From positions 65,782-129,781 of the forward strand of contig CAJTOO010000001.1 in NCBI GenBank assembly GCA_910577735.1: a stretch of 64,000 nucleotides of DNA, in the 5' to 3' direction. Origin of the DNA: an uncultured Lachnospiraceae bacterium. GTDB taxonomy: Bacteria > Bacillota > Clostridia > Lachnospirales > Lachnospiraceae. The notes beneath the pieces were generated by a model that was not told where the DNA came from, searched no databases, and saw only the letters and a list, made by a program, of their open reading frames with translations. Below are positions 1 to 8,816 of this stretch, in pieces. Positions within the stretch are counted from its first letter, which is position 1; every line of letters begins with the position of its first letter. Both the position numbers and the translations under genes were made by a program.

Positions 1-1321
1 CCAATCGTATGGGCCTTGCCTCCTGATTCTTCTGCGTCTCCTCATATCGTTCCATAATCTCCAGACAATGATCGATCAGCCAGTCAAAAACCTCTTCAAA
101 CCCATATAATTGCTGATACCCTCTCATTAATTCCCAGGGAGTCGTTTTTATTTCCGAATCGAACCAACTGTTCATTCCCATGATAAAAATCGTTACCAGT
201 TCACGATATACACCATAAAGCAGTTCTCCGTCCTGCAGATGTGCAGACAGTTCCCTTTTCAAATCACGCAGGCTCTTAAGAAAAGACTCTGTATCCACCA
301 ATTCTATGCTCTTTAGCAAATCCCTCTTGACTGCTGCAGACACGATGGATGACACTTCGCTCTCTGAGGCCGCTCTGCCTTCTTCCTCCAACAGAAATTC
401 ATCCTTCCTGCCAAACCGGTTGCGGATTGCAGACATGGCCGTAGATATGCTCTCCTGATACTGCTCCAATCCTTCTACTGTCCTGCCCACACCGATTGCT
501 ACCTTATATCTGGGGAAAAGAGCCTTAATATTGGAAATATCCACTTTCAGTCTGTAAAGCTGGCGGATAAAGTCTTCCCGCTTGTTTTCCACAGAATTGA
601 ACAGACAGACCACTTCCTCATTGTGAATGATACTCATCCACTCGGAGCAATACTTTTCCATCCGTTCTTTCATCATCTTCTGGATTTTGGGAAGCAAAAA
701 TCCGTAATCCTCATCGTCCCCTGCCACCGCATTGATGAACAGATGGACTACCACATGGGTAAAGTACTCCCCCGGGAACCTGCATTCAAATTCTCTATAG
801 ATTTCTTCTCTGTCCAGCTTTAATATGGCCTGTCTGTGATTGTCCACCAATTCTGATAAAAAGCTGTTCTTGATCTTCTGCTGGGTTCTCTGCAGGCGGT
901 TTTGCAGATTTTCTTTCTCTTCCAGCGCATTGGCCGTGGCGCTGTATTTGCTCAGTATCTTGTGCAGGACTGCTTCCAGTTCTTTCTTTTTAATAGGTTT
1001 GAGCAGGTAATCCTCCACGCCCAGTTTCACTGCCTGCTGGGCATATTCAAACTGGCTGTAACCGCTGATAATCACGAAGAAAACTTTCCTGTCGGATCCC
1101 ACTCTTCCCAGCACTTTTTCCACAAGTTCAATCCCATCCATGCCCGGCATCCTGATATCCGTGATCACGATATCCGGCTGCTTTTCCAGGATCATCTCAT
1201 AGGCCTTCACGCCGTCATTCACTGTCCCTATGACTTCCATCCCCAGCTCATCCCACTGAACCAGACATTGAATCAGTTTGCTTACCTTTATCTCGTCATC
1301 CGCAATCAATACTTTGAGCAT
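1..1321 (-). CDS. YesN/AraC-type response regulator (3' end outside window)
   Basis: The frame is open from an ATG at 1321 to the window edge, giving 440 residues without a stop. Residues 1-120 form a receiver domain: acidic pair DD at 8-9, phospho-acceptor Asp55 in ITDIRMPG, and a conserved Lys in LLKPI near residue 105. A helical linker and a central region typical of YesN-like regulators follow. The AraC-type helix-turn-helix expected at the C-terminus would lie beyond the window. Such proteins usually pair with a sensor histidine kinase and switch on neighbouring sugar-uptake genes, but no kinase is visible here. AAGGTGG precedes the ATG, and a TATAAT at 1380-1385 with a weak -35 could be the promoter. 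The receiver assignment is firm; the HTH is assumed. Confidence 0.88.
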   Translation of the reverse strand, partial: MLKVLIADDEIKVSKLIQCLVQWDELGMEVIGTVNDGVKAYEMILEKQPDIVITDIRMPGMDGIELVEKVLGRVGSDRKVFFVIISGYSQFEYAQQAVKLGVEDYLLKPIKKKELEAVLHKILSKYSATANALEEKENLQNRLQRTQQKIKNSFLSELVDNHRQAILKLDREEIYREFECRFPGEYFTHVVVHLFINAVAGDDEDYGFLLPKIQKMMKERMEKYCSEWMSIIHNEEVVCLFNSVENKREDFIRQLYRLKVDISNIKALFPRYKVAIGVGRTVEGLEQYQESISTAMSAIRNRFGRKDEFLLEEEGRAASESEVSSIVSAAVKRDLLKSIELVDTESFLKSLRDLKRELSAHLQDGELLYGVYRELVTIFIMGMNSWFDSEIKTTPWELMRGYQQLYGFEEVFDWLIDHCLEIMERYEETQKNQEARPIRL

Positions 1322-1483
1322 AATCCACCTTCTGTTTTCTTCCCTTATCTGTTTGATGTTTGTGTTCTTTCAATATACTATTATACCTTATCAATTTCAA
1401 GGTTAAGCTTACATCCGGCAGATTTGGTAACGAAATCCGCCTGTCTTTCGCAGATAAATGACAGATTTCCTGAACATACCTGA

Positions 1484-1521
1484 AAATCCCGCATTCCTTT
1501 GTCGCAAGGAATACGGGATTT
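1484..1521. terminator. Inverted repeat, probable terminator between the GH31 operon and the regulator gene
   Basis: Two 16-base arms (1484-1499 and 1506-1521) pair with one G-T wobble around a 6-base loop. On the minus strand the stem ends in a short T run, so it could end transcription coming from the GH31 gene that stops at 1586. The T tract is short, so termination is inferred. Confidence 0.5.
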
Positions 1522-1585
1522 CAAAACTTTCTGTTTATTTGTTTCCTGTATGGGCGCCAGATGATTCCTGTATCTGTCCCTCATC

Positions 1586-3574
1586 TTACACCGTCAGGAC
1601 TCTGCTTCTGCTTTCCAGATCATATTCCCTGCTCTCACCGTCATCCATGTAATACGCATAGGGCTGCACATGCTCTCCAAAGCAGTATAATTTTAAATCT
1701 GCAAAATCCACTTCACCTACGTTCTGGCCGCCTTTGCTCAAAGGCAGAATGCGGTTTTCTTTCAGAAATACACAGACATCTCCCAGAGGCATCTCCACAT
1801 AGGCGAATCCTTTCGGATAAACCTCCTCTTCCAGCACCTGTCCGGCACGGAATCTGATCAGCTTCATGAGCTCCGGAAAGTACACAACCCTTCCCACGGC
1901 ATTCTGCTCATATACAGGTGCAATCATGATGCTGTCCCCCAGCATAAGCTGGTCTTCCACCCGCCTTGCAAGCCTGTCATCTCCATAAGCAAATCCCAAT
2001 GGCCGAAACATCATCATATCCTGCAGCGCCGCTTTCATATATTCACTATAAAGATAGGGCAGAAGCTTATAACGCACACCTATCACATCCCGCATCAGAT
2101 CCATACTTTGGAATTGATATGCTTCCTGCATCCTTGTCCCTTTAACCGTATGGTTACGCATCAGGGGCGTAAACACTCCAAAAGAAAGCCACCGGATCAA
2201 TAAATCCTCTGTCGTGTTACCCCCGAAACCTCCCAGATCGGCTCCTGTATAAAGGAAGCCGCACATATTTAAAGAAGGCATCATGCGGATATTCAGAAGC
2301 AGATGGGACCACCATGAACTGTTATCCCCCTGCCATACACCGCCATACCTGTGCATCCCAATGTAGGACGCCCTGGAAAACAGCAGTATCCTTTTGTCTG
2401 GCGACAGTTCTTCAAAGGCTTCGGCGGCACGTCTTGTCATATAATAGCCAAACAGATTATGGACTTCTTTGTGGCAGTAAGTTTTTCCTTTATAATTATG
2501 ATAGAAGGCTCCATAATCTTCCGGGTTGTTGGAAAGACCCGCAACCATACTCTGAAATGCAAAGAAGGTATCCACATCAAGGTTCTGTGTGCGGAACGCG
2601 TCTATTTTCTTAAAAGCCTCCGTCAGGCCCTTTTCCGAATAAAAGATAGCCGGCTCGTTCATATCATTCCAGAATCCGTCAATTCCCTGATCCAGCAAAA
2701 TCTTATATTTATGGGCAAACCAGCTGCCCGCCTCCTCGTTTAACATATCGGGGAAGCAGCACTTACCGGGCCAGACGCCAATGACAAAATCCTCTCCCCC
2801 GGCATCTTTACAAAAGTACCCCTTCTCCCTGCCTTCCTCATACACATCGTAGCCGTCTTCTTTCTTCACGCCGCCGTCTATGATGGGCACAAGATGGATA
2901 TCCTGTTCTTTCATCTGGCTTACAAATTCCTCGAAGGCAGGGAAGGTTTCCTCATGGATTGTAAAATCCTTATACCGTTCCATATAGTCGATGTCCAGGT
3001 AGATACTGTCTATGGGAATCCGGTTGTCGCGGTACCCTGCCGCCACCTGCCTGATTTCTTCCGCAGAAGCGTATCCCCATCTGCTCTGCCCGTAGCCGAA
3101 TGCCCACAGCGGCGGAATATAACTTCTGCCGATGAGTTTCCGGAATGTTGAGACAATCCCGTCAAGGCTCTCCTCTTCTATCAGGTATAAATCAAAATCC
3201 GATGTATCAGGTATAATGCGCATCTGATTATAGTCAGTATACCCTATGTCAAAGGTCACTTTGGCAGGCGTATCCACGAAAATACCGCACCTTTGCCCGC
3301 CATCCAGAATCAGGAAATTATGGGCCCCATACAAAGATGTCTTACCCTCCGTATGTACCGGATCGTCCGTACAGTTGCTTTCGTAAATCCATCCTCTCTT
3401 GTTGATGCCTCTGACATTCTGCCCGAGACCATATACAATCTCTTCCTCTTCCAGCTCACAGCTGAATACATTGTCCTGAAAAAGCAGCCGTCCTTCCTGC
3501 CACGCTGCTGCCTCCGGCTTGCAAAGTACCGCATCTGTCTCAACAGGACTGCCAAAAACATATCTCTTTACCAT
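1586..3574 (-). CDS. GH31 alpha-glucosidase (isomaltase-like)
   Basis: This 662-residue protein is a retaining alpha-glucosidase of glycoside hydrolase family 31. The nucleophile is Asp304 in WNDMNEP and the acid/base is Asp417 in QGDNSSWW; SRWGY near residue 166 matches the substrate-pocket tryptophan of gut Blautia/Ruminococcus enzymes of nearly the same length (about 663 residues), which prefer alpha-1,6 glucosides. There is no signal peptide, so it should act in the cytoplasm on imported oligosaccharides. It is the last gene of a unit with a binding protein and two permeases, starting 8 bases after the upstream permease stop. The family is certain. Isomaltose-type specificity is inferred from length and motifs; maltose or kojibiose-type activity remains possible. 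Confidence 0.93.
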   Translation of the reverse strand: MVKRYVFGSPVETDAVLCKPEAAAWQEGRLLFQDNVFSCELEEEEIVYGLGQNVRGINKRGWIYESNCTDDPVHTEGKTSLYGAHNFLILDGGQRCGIFVDTPAKVTFDIGYTDYNQMRIIPDTSDFDLYLIEEESLDGIVSTFRKLIGRSYIPPLWAFGYGQSRWGYASAEEIRQVAAGYRDNRIPIDSIYLDIDYMERYKDFTIHEETFPAFEEFVSQMKEQDIHLVPIIDGGVKKEDGYDVYEEGREKGYFCKDAGGEDFVIGVWPGKCCFPDMLNEEAGSWFAHKYKILLDQGIDGFWNDMNEPAIFYSEKGLTEAFKKIDAFRTQNLDVDTFFAFQSMVAGLSNNPEDYGAFYHNYKGKTYCHKEVHNLFGYYMTRRAAEAFEELSPDKRILLFSRASYIGMHRYGGVWQGDNSSWWSHLLLNIRMMPSLNMCGFLYTGADLGGFGGNTTEDLLIRWLSFGVFTPLMRNHTVKGTRMQEAYQFQSMDLMRDVIGVRYKLLPYLYSEYMKAALQDMMMFRPLGFAYGDDRLARRVEDQLMLGDSIMIAPVYEQNAVGRVVYFPELMKLIRFRAGQVLEEEVYPKGFAYVEMPLGDVCVFLKENRILPLSKGGQNVGEVDFADLKLYCFGEHVQPYAYYMDDGESREYDLESRSRVLTV

Positions 3575-3582
3575 AGTTACGT

Positions 3583-4416
3583 TTATCCTTTCACGCCACC
3601 GGACATAAGGCCGGCCTTAAAATATTTTTGTGCGCAGGCATAAATGATAATAATCGGAATCATGGAAATCAAACTACCTGCCATAAGCAGATTATACTCC
3701 GTACCATACTGCCCGTTCAAGCTGTTTAATGCCAGCGTCAGTGTCATTTTGTTCTTATCCGAAAGCATTAAGAGCGGCCAGAGATAATCATTCCAGCTCT
3801 CCATGAAGGTGGTCACTGTCAGCGTGGCAATTGCCGACCTGGTTAAAGGCATAATCACTTTGGCATAGATTCTGAAAATACCCGCCCCGTCAATCCGCGC
3901 CGCTTCCATGAAATCATTGGGAATGGACCTCATCTGCTGTACCAGCATGAACACCGCAAATGCCCGGAATAAAGAAGGCAGAATCACGCTCGGATAGGTA
4001 TTGATAAGTCCCATTCTGTTCATGATCACAAAAAGCGGAATCAATGTCACCTGCGTAGGAATCATCATGGATGCCAGATAAAACTTAAATATCCCCTCCG
4101 CCCAGGGAAACTTAATCTTGGTGATTGCAAATGCTGCCATGGATGCTGACAAAATTGTCACCACTGTATAGCTTCCGGTAATCAGAAAGCTGTTGCCAAT
4201 CGCTCTAAGCAGCGGGAACCTGGAGAATACTGTGCGGTAAGCATCAAGCGACGGTTCTTTGGGAATCCACTGCACGGGAATCTGCATCAGCGCTCCCTTA
4301 CTTTTGAAAGAGGTAGACAGCATCCATAGAAATGGAATGATCACGATGACACCGATCAAAACCGCTGTCAGATAGGAACCCATCCCCTGCCAGATTTTTT
4401 TCTTCTTATGATTCAT
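3583..4416 (-). CDS. Carbohydrate ABC transporter permease, MalG type
   Basis: A 277-residue integral membrane protein with about six hydrophobic segments and the inner-membrane permease signature EAARIDGAGIFRI near residue 190, the loop that contacts the ATPase. It pairs with the MalF-type permease upstream, whose coding region overlaps its start by 11 bases, suggesting translational coupling. Together they import the sugar bound by the lipoprotein encoded at 5363-6700. No ATPase gene is nearby; carbohydrate transporters of this class in Gram-positives often share one MsmX-type ATPase encoded elsewhere. Confidence 0.93.
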   Translation of the reverse strand: MNHKKKKIWQGMGSYLTAVLIGVIVIIPFLWMLSTSFKSKGALMQIPVQWIPKEPSLDAYRTVFSRFPLLRAIGNSFLITGSYTVVTILSASMAAFAITKIKFPWAEGIFKFYLASMMIPTQVTLIPLFVIMNRMGLINTYPSVILPSLFRAFAVFMLVQQMRSIPNDFMEAARIDGAGIFRIYAKVIMPLTRSAIATLTVTTFMESWNDYLWPLLMLSDKNKMTLTLALNSLNGQYGTEYNLLMAGSLISMIPIIIIYACAQKYFKAGLMSGGVKG

Positions 4417-5329
4417 AGTACACCCACCTCTTCTGCAGCTTCATCTGTATCAATGTCAATACAAATATGATGACAAAAAGCAACCACGAGTATGCCGCCG
4501 CATATCCCATCTTAAAATACTTAAATCCATACGTATAAATCCGTTCCACCATCACCTGTGTTGCACCATTGGGGCCGCCCTCCGTCATAATCTGTACCTG
4601 CGGGAACAGTTGGAAGGCATTGATGAGAGCCATAATAACACAGAAGAACATGGAAGGCGTCAGCAAAGGCAGCGTGATAGAGAAAAACTGCCTTACCTTA
4701 CCCGCACCGTCAACTCTTGACGCCTCATAGTACCCTACATCAATTGCCTTCAACCCGGAGAGGAGAAACAACCCATAGAATCCCATGTCCTTCCAGACTG
4801 AGGCAAGCACGATGGCAGGCATCGCCCAAACCTTGTCAGTCAGCCAGTTTGGGCCCGTGATACCGATATATCCCAAAAGTTGATTGATAACCCCATACTG
4901 CGGACTCAATACCCACTTCCAGATCAGACTCGCCGCCACCCATGAAGTCAGCACCGGAATGTAATACAGCACCCGGAAAATACCAATCCCCTTCATGTTC
5001 CTGTTCAAAATGGATGCAATGAAAAGTGACATCACCAATACAAGCGGAATATACAGAATAATATAGTACACTGTGTGCCACAGCACATTCCAGAACTCTT
5101 TGCTCTTAAGTATGGCAGCATAATTGCCAACCCCCACCATACACTCCTTCAGTGTCTGCGCGTTCAGTTTATCCAACCCATTCCAATCCGTCAGACTGAT
5201 GACAATAGATATCACGATTGGCAGAAAACTGAATATGACCATGCCGAGCATACTTGGCAGCATAAAAGGAATTGCCTGTATTGTCAATTTTCTTTTCTTT
5301 ATATTTTTCACGCTTACCCTCATTTCCAC
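4406..5329 (-). CDS. Carbohydrate ABC transporter permease, MalF type
   Basis: A 307-residue permease with six predicted membrane segments and the signature EASRVDGAGKVRQF near residue 215. The codon at 5329 is GTG; an ATG at 5323 and a GTG at 5311 (preceded by GAGGG) are alternative starts, so the N-terminus is uncertain by six residues. It is the second gene after the binding protein (33-base gap) and overlaps the next permease gene. Its role is substrate passage across the cytoplasmic membrane with the MalG-type partner. The glucoside substrate is inferred from the adjoining GH31 genes. Confidence 0.92.
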   Translation of the reverse strand: MEMRVSVKNIKKRKLTIQAIPFMLPSMLGMVIFSFLPIVISIVISLTDWNGLDKLNAQTLKECMVGVGNYAAILKSKEFWNVLWHTVYYIILYIPLVLVMSLFIASILNRNMKGIGIFRVLYYIPVLTSWVAASLIWKWVLSPQYGVINQLLGYIGITGPNWLTDKVWAMPAIVLASVWKDMGFYGLFLLSGLKAIDVGYYEASRVDGAGKVRQFFSITLPLLTPSMFFCVIMALINAFQLFPQVQIMTEGGPNGATQVMVERIYTYGFKYFKMGYAAAYSWLLFVIIFVLTLIQMKLQKRWVYYES

Positions 5330-5362
5330 GTTAATACATAGTTTTAGAAGTTCTTCTCCCCC

Positions 5363-6700
5363 TTACAGTTTAATCTGCGCGCTGCACTCCTCCTGTGCCT
5401 GGTTCAGCGCTTCCTCCACAGTCAATTCCCCGCTTGCCGCTAAAGACAGCTTATCGGTAATGATATCAGCCATCAGGGAATACTCTTCTATAATCGGAGC
5501 CACTGCAAGGTAATTCAGGGAATCAAACACTGCCTGTCTGTTCTCCGGCGGCGTAATCTCCAGATATCCCGCAAGAACGGTATCATCATTGATTGCCGGC
5601 AGATCCCAGCCTGCCTCTATACGCATCTTAGCTGCCGCGTCACTGGAAGCCAGCCAGTTAATCCAGGTAGCTGCCGCCTCTTTCTTGGCGCTGTCTGCAT
5701 TGACCACAAGGGCATTGCTGAAAAAGTGTGTGGCCTTCTGTGTGCCGCCCGGCTCTACGCAGATATCCCAGTTAAATTCGCAGGCATCCGTAAAGGCACC
5801 AAAAGCCCAGATGCCCGTGGGAATCATTCCCAGTCTGCCGCTCTCAAACAAATCCCAGTCTCCCATACCGCCCATCTGAGACTCCGTAGGCTGTACATTG
5901 CTGTCTACAATCTTACTGACCATCATCTTTGCCGCCTGTATATTCTCAGGAGAATTGATGGTAAATTCGGTCTTATCTTCATTCAGCACACTGCCGCCAT
6001 ACTGTGCAGCCACCTTAAAAAATTCATTGAACGTAATGGGCTGATAAATGCCGTAAATATCATCCCCCAGCGCACTGATTTTCTCACATGCTTCCATAGC
6101 CTGCTCCCAAGTCCACGTATCGTCCGGATAAGGAACCTCTGCCTGATCAAATAAATCCTTATTATAAATCAGTACCACATTGGAAAAGTTGCCCGGCACA
6201 CCGTACTGCTTGCCGTCCACCTGAAATGCAGACAGTGCAGTGGCATTGTAGCCGCTCACATCGATACCCGTCAGTTCCGCCAATACGCCCTTGTTAGCAT
6301 AGGCCGCAAAGTTTTCAATATTCAGCTCATAGCAGTCCGGCGCGGTTCCGCCTGCCACTCTGGTCTGCATCTGCGTAAAATAATCATCATATCCAATGGT
6401 TTCAATATTTACGGTAATATTAGGATGTTCCTCCCGAAATGCTTCGTACATCTTATTTAATGTCTCCTCGTTTCCACCGGAAGCATTGAAATTCGCATAG
6501 GTAATCTCCACATTCTCCTCCCCCGTCTTGGCCGCTGAGATATCGATGCTTTCTTCAGAGGGCTCTTCTTTCGCCTGCCCATCTTCCTCCTGTGTCTGCT
6601 GCGCATCCTGCGCGGGCGCCTGTTCCTTTCCGCCGCAGCCGGTAAGCACGGATGTGAGCATAGCTCCTGCCAACAATACGGATAACATTTTCTTCTTCAT
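5363..6700 (-). CDS. Sugar-binding lipoprotein of ABC transporter
   Basis: A 445-residue extracellular solute-binding protein of family 1. The N-terminus is a lipoprotein signal with lipobox LTGC (Cys22), followed by an acidic Q/E/S-rich linker to about residue 58 and then the periplasmic-binding fold. AAGGAAGG lies just before the ATG. It heads the unit running into two permeases and the isomaltase-like GH31 gene. A LacI-type operator copy sits about 70 bases upstream at 6771-6785, between this gene and the GH31 gene ending at 6793, so this unit probably has its own promoter. The ligand is probably an alpha-gluco-oligosaccharide, judged only from context. Confidence 0.94.
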   Translation of the reverse strand: MKKKMLSVLLAGAMLTSVLTGCGGKEQAPAQDAQQTQEEDGQAKEEPSEESIDISAAKTGEENVEITYANFNASGGNEETLNKMYEAFREEHPNITVNIETIGYDDYFTQMQTRVAGGTAPDCYELNIENFAAYANKGVLAELTGIDVSGYNATALSAFQVDGKQYGVPGNFSNVVLIYNKDLFDQAEVPYPDDTWTWEQAMEACEKISALGDDIYGIYQPITFNEFFKVAAQYGGSVLNEDKTEFTINSPENIQAAKMMVSKIVDSNVQPTESQMGGMGDWDLFESGRLGMIPTGIWAFGAFTDACEFNWDICVEPGGTQKATHFFSNALVVNADSAKKEAAATWINWLASSDAAAKMRIEAGWDLPAINDDTVLAGYLEITPPENRQAVFDSLNYLAVAPIIEEYSLMADIITDKLSLAASGELTVEEALNQAQEECSAQIKL

Positions 6701-6729
6701 AATTTTCCTTCCTTTCTTGAAACTGTGTA

Positions 6730-6744
6730 CTGTAACGTTAACAG
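6730..6744. promoter_or_regulatory. Palindrome TAACGTTA in the binding-protein leader
   Basis: CTGTAACGTTAACAG contains the perfect 8-base palindrome TAACGTTA and lies 30-44 bases upstream of the binding-protein ATG. It resembles the operator copy at 6771-6785 with one base less at the centre, and could be a second, weaker site for the LacI regulator. This rests on appearance alone. Confidence 0.35.
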
Positions 6745-6770
6745 CTACAGATTTTCTTTATTGGTATTTG

Positions 6771-6785
6771 TTGAAACGGTTAACC
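6771..6785. promoter_or_regulatory. LacI-family operator, copy 1
   Basis: TTGAAACGGTTAACC is a degenerate palindrome centred on CG, as in LacI/GalR-family operators. The same 15 bases occur in reverse orientation at 9898-9912, just downstream of the lacI promoter. The shared site ties the binding-protein unit and the regulator gene to the same repressor. No convincing -35/-10 pair was found for the binding-protein gene. Confidence 0.65.
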
Positions 6786-6792
6786 TTCCAAA

Positions 6793-8730
6793 TTAAGGGA
6801 AAGTAATCCACTCTATTTCCTTGCCGATCCCTCCTTTCATCTCCTCTGTCTTACTTTGCGTCTTTCGAGAATCCCATACTGCCTGATGCTCTTTCTGTTT
6901 ATAATAAACAGTATCACATCCTTGTTCTCCATACAGATATATCCTGATCTTTTCACCGCACTCCCGTATCACTGCACTTCCCTCTTTCACATAGACAGGA
7001 AATTTTTCCTCTTCATGGGACTGCTTCCGGCTCTTGCCTGTATACTTTTGTCCGGTAAAAAATCCATACCAGTTTCCTTCCGGGAAATACACCTCCCGCG
7101 TTTTCTGCCCCTCCTCCATCAAAGGCGCTACAAGCAGTTTCCGGCCAAGCATGTACTCGTCCTCCACGTGCAGACAGTTTTCATCTTCCTGAAAACTATA
7201 AATCAACGGGCGCATCATCGGCTTATTATCCTCCACGGCCTCTCTCGCCGTTTCGTATAGATAGGGTAATATCTCCATCCTCAGTTCATGCCAGTATCTT
7301 AGTTCATCCATAAACTCCGGTTTCCCATATACCCTTGCCATATTCCAGGGGCTTCTCTCGTTATTCCCTGCAATCCCCGGCATCAACTCCTTGAACTGCC
7401 CGCCCTCCGGCTCGGAATGCCACTGCATGATCGGACTAAAGCATGCCATCTGCGTGGAACGCAGATATAAATCCGGGTCCGGCAATGCGCCTGCGAAGCC
7501 GCCAATATCAAAACTCCAGAATGCCATGCCCGACATCGCCGCCGAAAGGCCTGCCGTAAGAATACTGCGAAATTCTTCGTTCGTGGATTGATGATCCCCC
7601 GCCCAATGAATCGGTGTCCGATGGGCACCCGCATACCCTGCCCGACTGAACAGAACATGATCCTCCCTGATAAAGTCTGTATAGGCATCCAGATAATCCT
7701 GACAATACTGGTTCTTTCCCTCTCTGCCCGTTGTACCGTCACCGAAAAGAATATCCTCCTGATAGATAAACTCCCCGCCGTCTGTCTTAAAACCATCCAC
7801 GCCCATTTCCAGTAAATACCGTCTTTTCTCAAACCAGAACCGGCGTGTCTCTTCTTTCGTAAAATCCGGGATCAGGGAACCCGCAAACCAGTTCCCTTCG
7901 GGAATCTCATAAGGCGTTCCGTCCCGCTTCATCACGCACAGTCTGTTCTGTACAGCGTACTCTGCATCCAGCGCAAGCTGAGGAGATGGCTCTTCTTCCT
8001 CACCCTGCTTTTTCCAGACGGGAATCTGCCAGAGTACCAACCTGATTCCCTCTTCGTGCAGCTTATCAAGCATCCCCTTCGGATCTTGCCAATATTTACT
8101 TGCTGTAAAATCATAGTCCTCACATCGAGCCCTGCCGGGCTTTGCCTCATACTGTGCGCCATTCCAGATATAAAAGGTAGCCTCGTCGCTCCATGCCTCA
8201 AGCACCAGGACGCTGGCCGGAAAACGATGTTTCTTTAAACAGGCAAGCTGCTCTTCCACATCCTCCTCGCAGTTCCAGCGGTTTGCCGAAATCCATACGC
8301 CGAAAGCATAGGGCGGCGGAAGCTTGGGTCTGCCCAACAGGTCAATATAATCACTTAATATCTCCTGCATACTTCCGCAAAATACATAGACTGCCGCACT
8401 CTCGGGAATCTCACAGCATATCTTTTCCTGAAAAGAAAATACCGTCTTCTCCTTCGTCTCCACATAGATGCCAAATCCTGCATCTGTCATAAAAAAGGGG
8501 GTGACACAATAACTGATATTTCCCTGATTACAGAACTTCTCCACTACCTGATTCACCACGGTCTTCCCTTTCTGGTTCAGGAAATCAAATTTCTCTCCCA
8601 TCCCATAGGCTCCCCCGTAGCGCGCCGTTATTTCCAGAATACCTCCCCTACGTTCTATCACTATCGGCTTGCCATCCATGAAAGAGCGATGGGCTTTATA
8701 TTCCTTATCTTTTATGATCTCTGCGATCAT
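6793..8730 (-). CDS. GH31 alpha-glucosidase/alpha-xylosidase (YicI-like)
   Basis: About 645 residues from the ATG at 8730, which has AGGGA seven bases upstream; the frame runs on to an ATG at 8808 inside lacI, but those 26 residues look like a product of a local duplication. The nucleophile is the Asp in FKTDGGEF and the acid/base the Asp in WAGDHQST, giving the YicI-like branch of GH31 that holds alpha-xylosidases and alpha-glucosidases. It shares little outside the catalytic motifs with the GH31 at 1586-3574, so the two probably split different linkages. No signal peptide is seen, so it is cytoplasmic. It follows lacI and is probably co-transcribed with it. Substrate cannot be fixed from sequence. 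Confidence 0.92.
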   Translation of the reverse strand: MIAEIIKDKEYKAHRSFMDGKPIVIERRGGILEITARYGGAYGMGEKFDFLNQKGKTVVNQVVEKFCNQGNISYCVTPFFMTDAGFGIYVETKEKTVFSFQEKICCEIPESAAVYVFCGSMQEILSDYIDLLGRPKLPPPYAFGVWISANRWNCEEDVEEQLACLKKHRFPASVLVLEAWSDEATFYIWNGAQYEAKPGRARCEDYDFTASKYWQDPKGMLDKLHEEGIRLVLWQIPVWKKQGEEEEPSPQLALDAEYAVQNRLCVMKRDGTPYEIPEGNWFAGSLIPDFTKEETRRFWFEKRRYLLEMGVDGFKTDGGEFIYQEDILFGDGTTGREGKNQYCQDYLDAYTDFIREDHVLFSRAGYAGAHRTPIHWAGDHQSTNEEFRSILTAGLSAAMSGMAFWSFDIGGFAGALPDPDLYLRSTQMACFSPIMQWHSEPEGGQFKELMPGIAGNNERSPWNMARVYGKPEFMDELRYWHELRMEILPYLYETAREAVEDNKPMMRPLIYSFQEDENCLHVEDEYMLGRKLLVAPLMEEGQKTREVYFPEGNWYGFFTGQKYTGKSRKQSHEEEKFPVYVKEGSAVIRECGEKIRIYLYGEQGCDTVYYKQKEHQAVWDSRKTQSKTEEMKGGIGKEIEWITFP

Positions 8731-8740
8731 CTGTCTGTCC

Positions 8741-8816
8741 CTGCCTTTCCTTGTCAGCTGCTGCTTTTCATCAGCCGCCTGCCTTTCTCTGTCAGCTGCT
8801 GCCTTCATCAGCTGCC
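8741..8816. repeat. Two-copy tandem duplication, period 38 bases
   Basis: A segment beginning CTGCCTTTCC at 8741 recurs at 8779 with a few substitutions (both contain GTCAGCTGCTGC). It spans the end of lacI and the upstream extension of the YicI-like GH31 frame, and explains the apparent overlap of the two coding regions. Confidence 0.7.

Noticed and set aside
902..1483. 193-codon plus-strand frame
   Set aside because: Antisense to the response-regulator gene.
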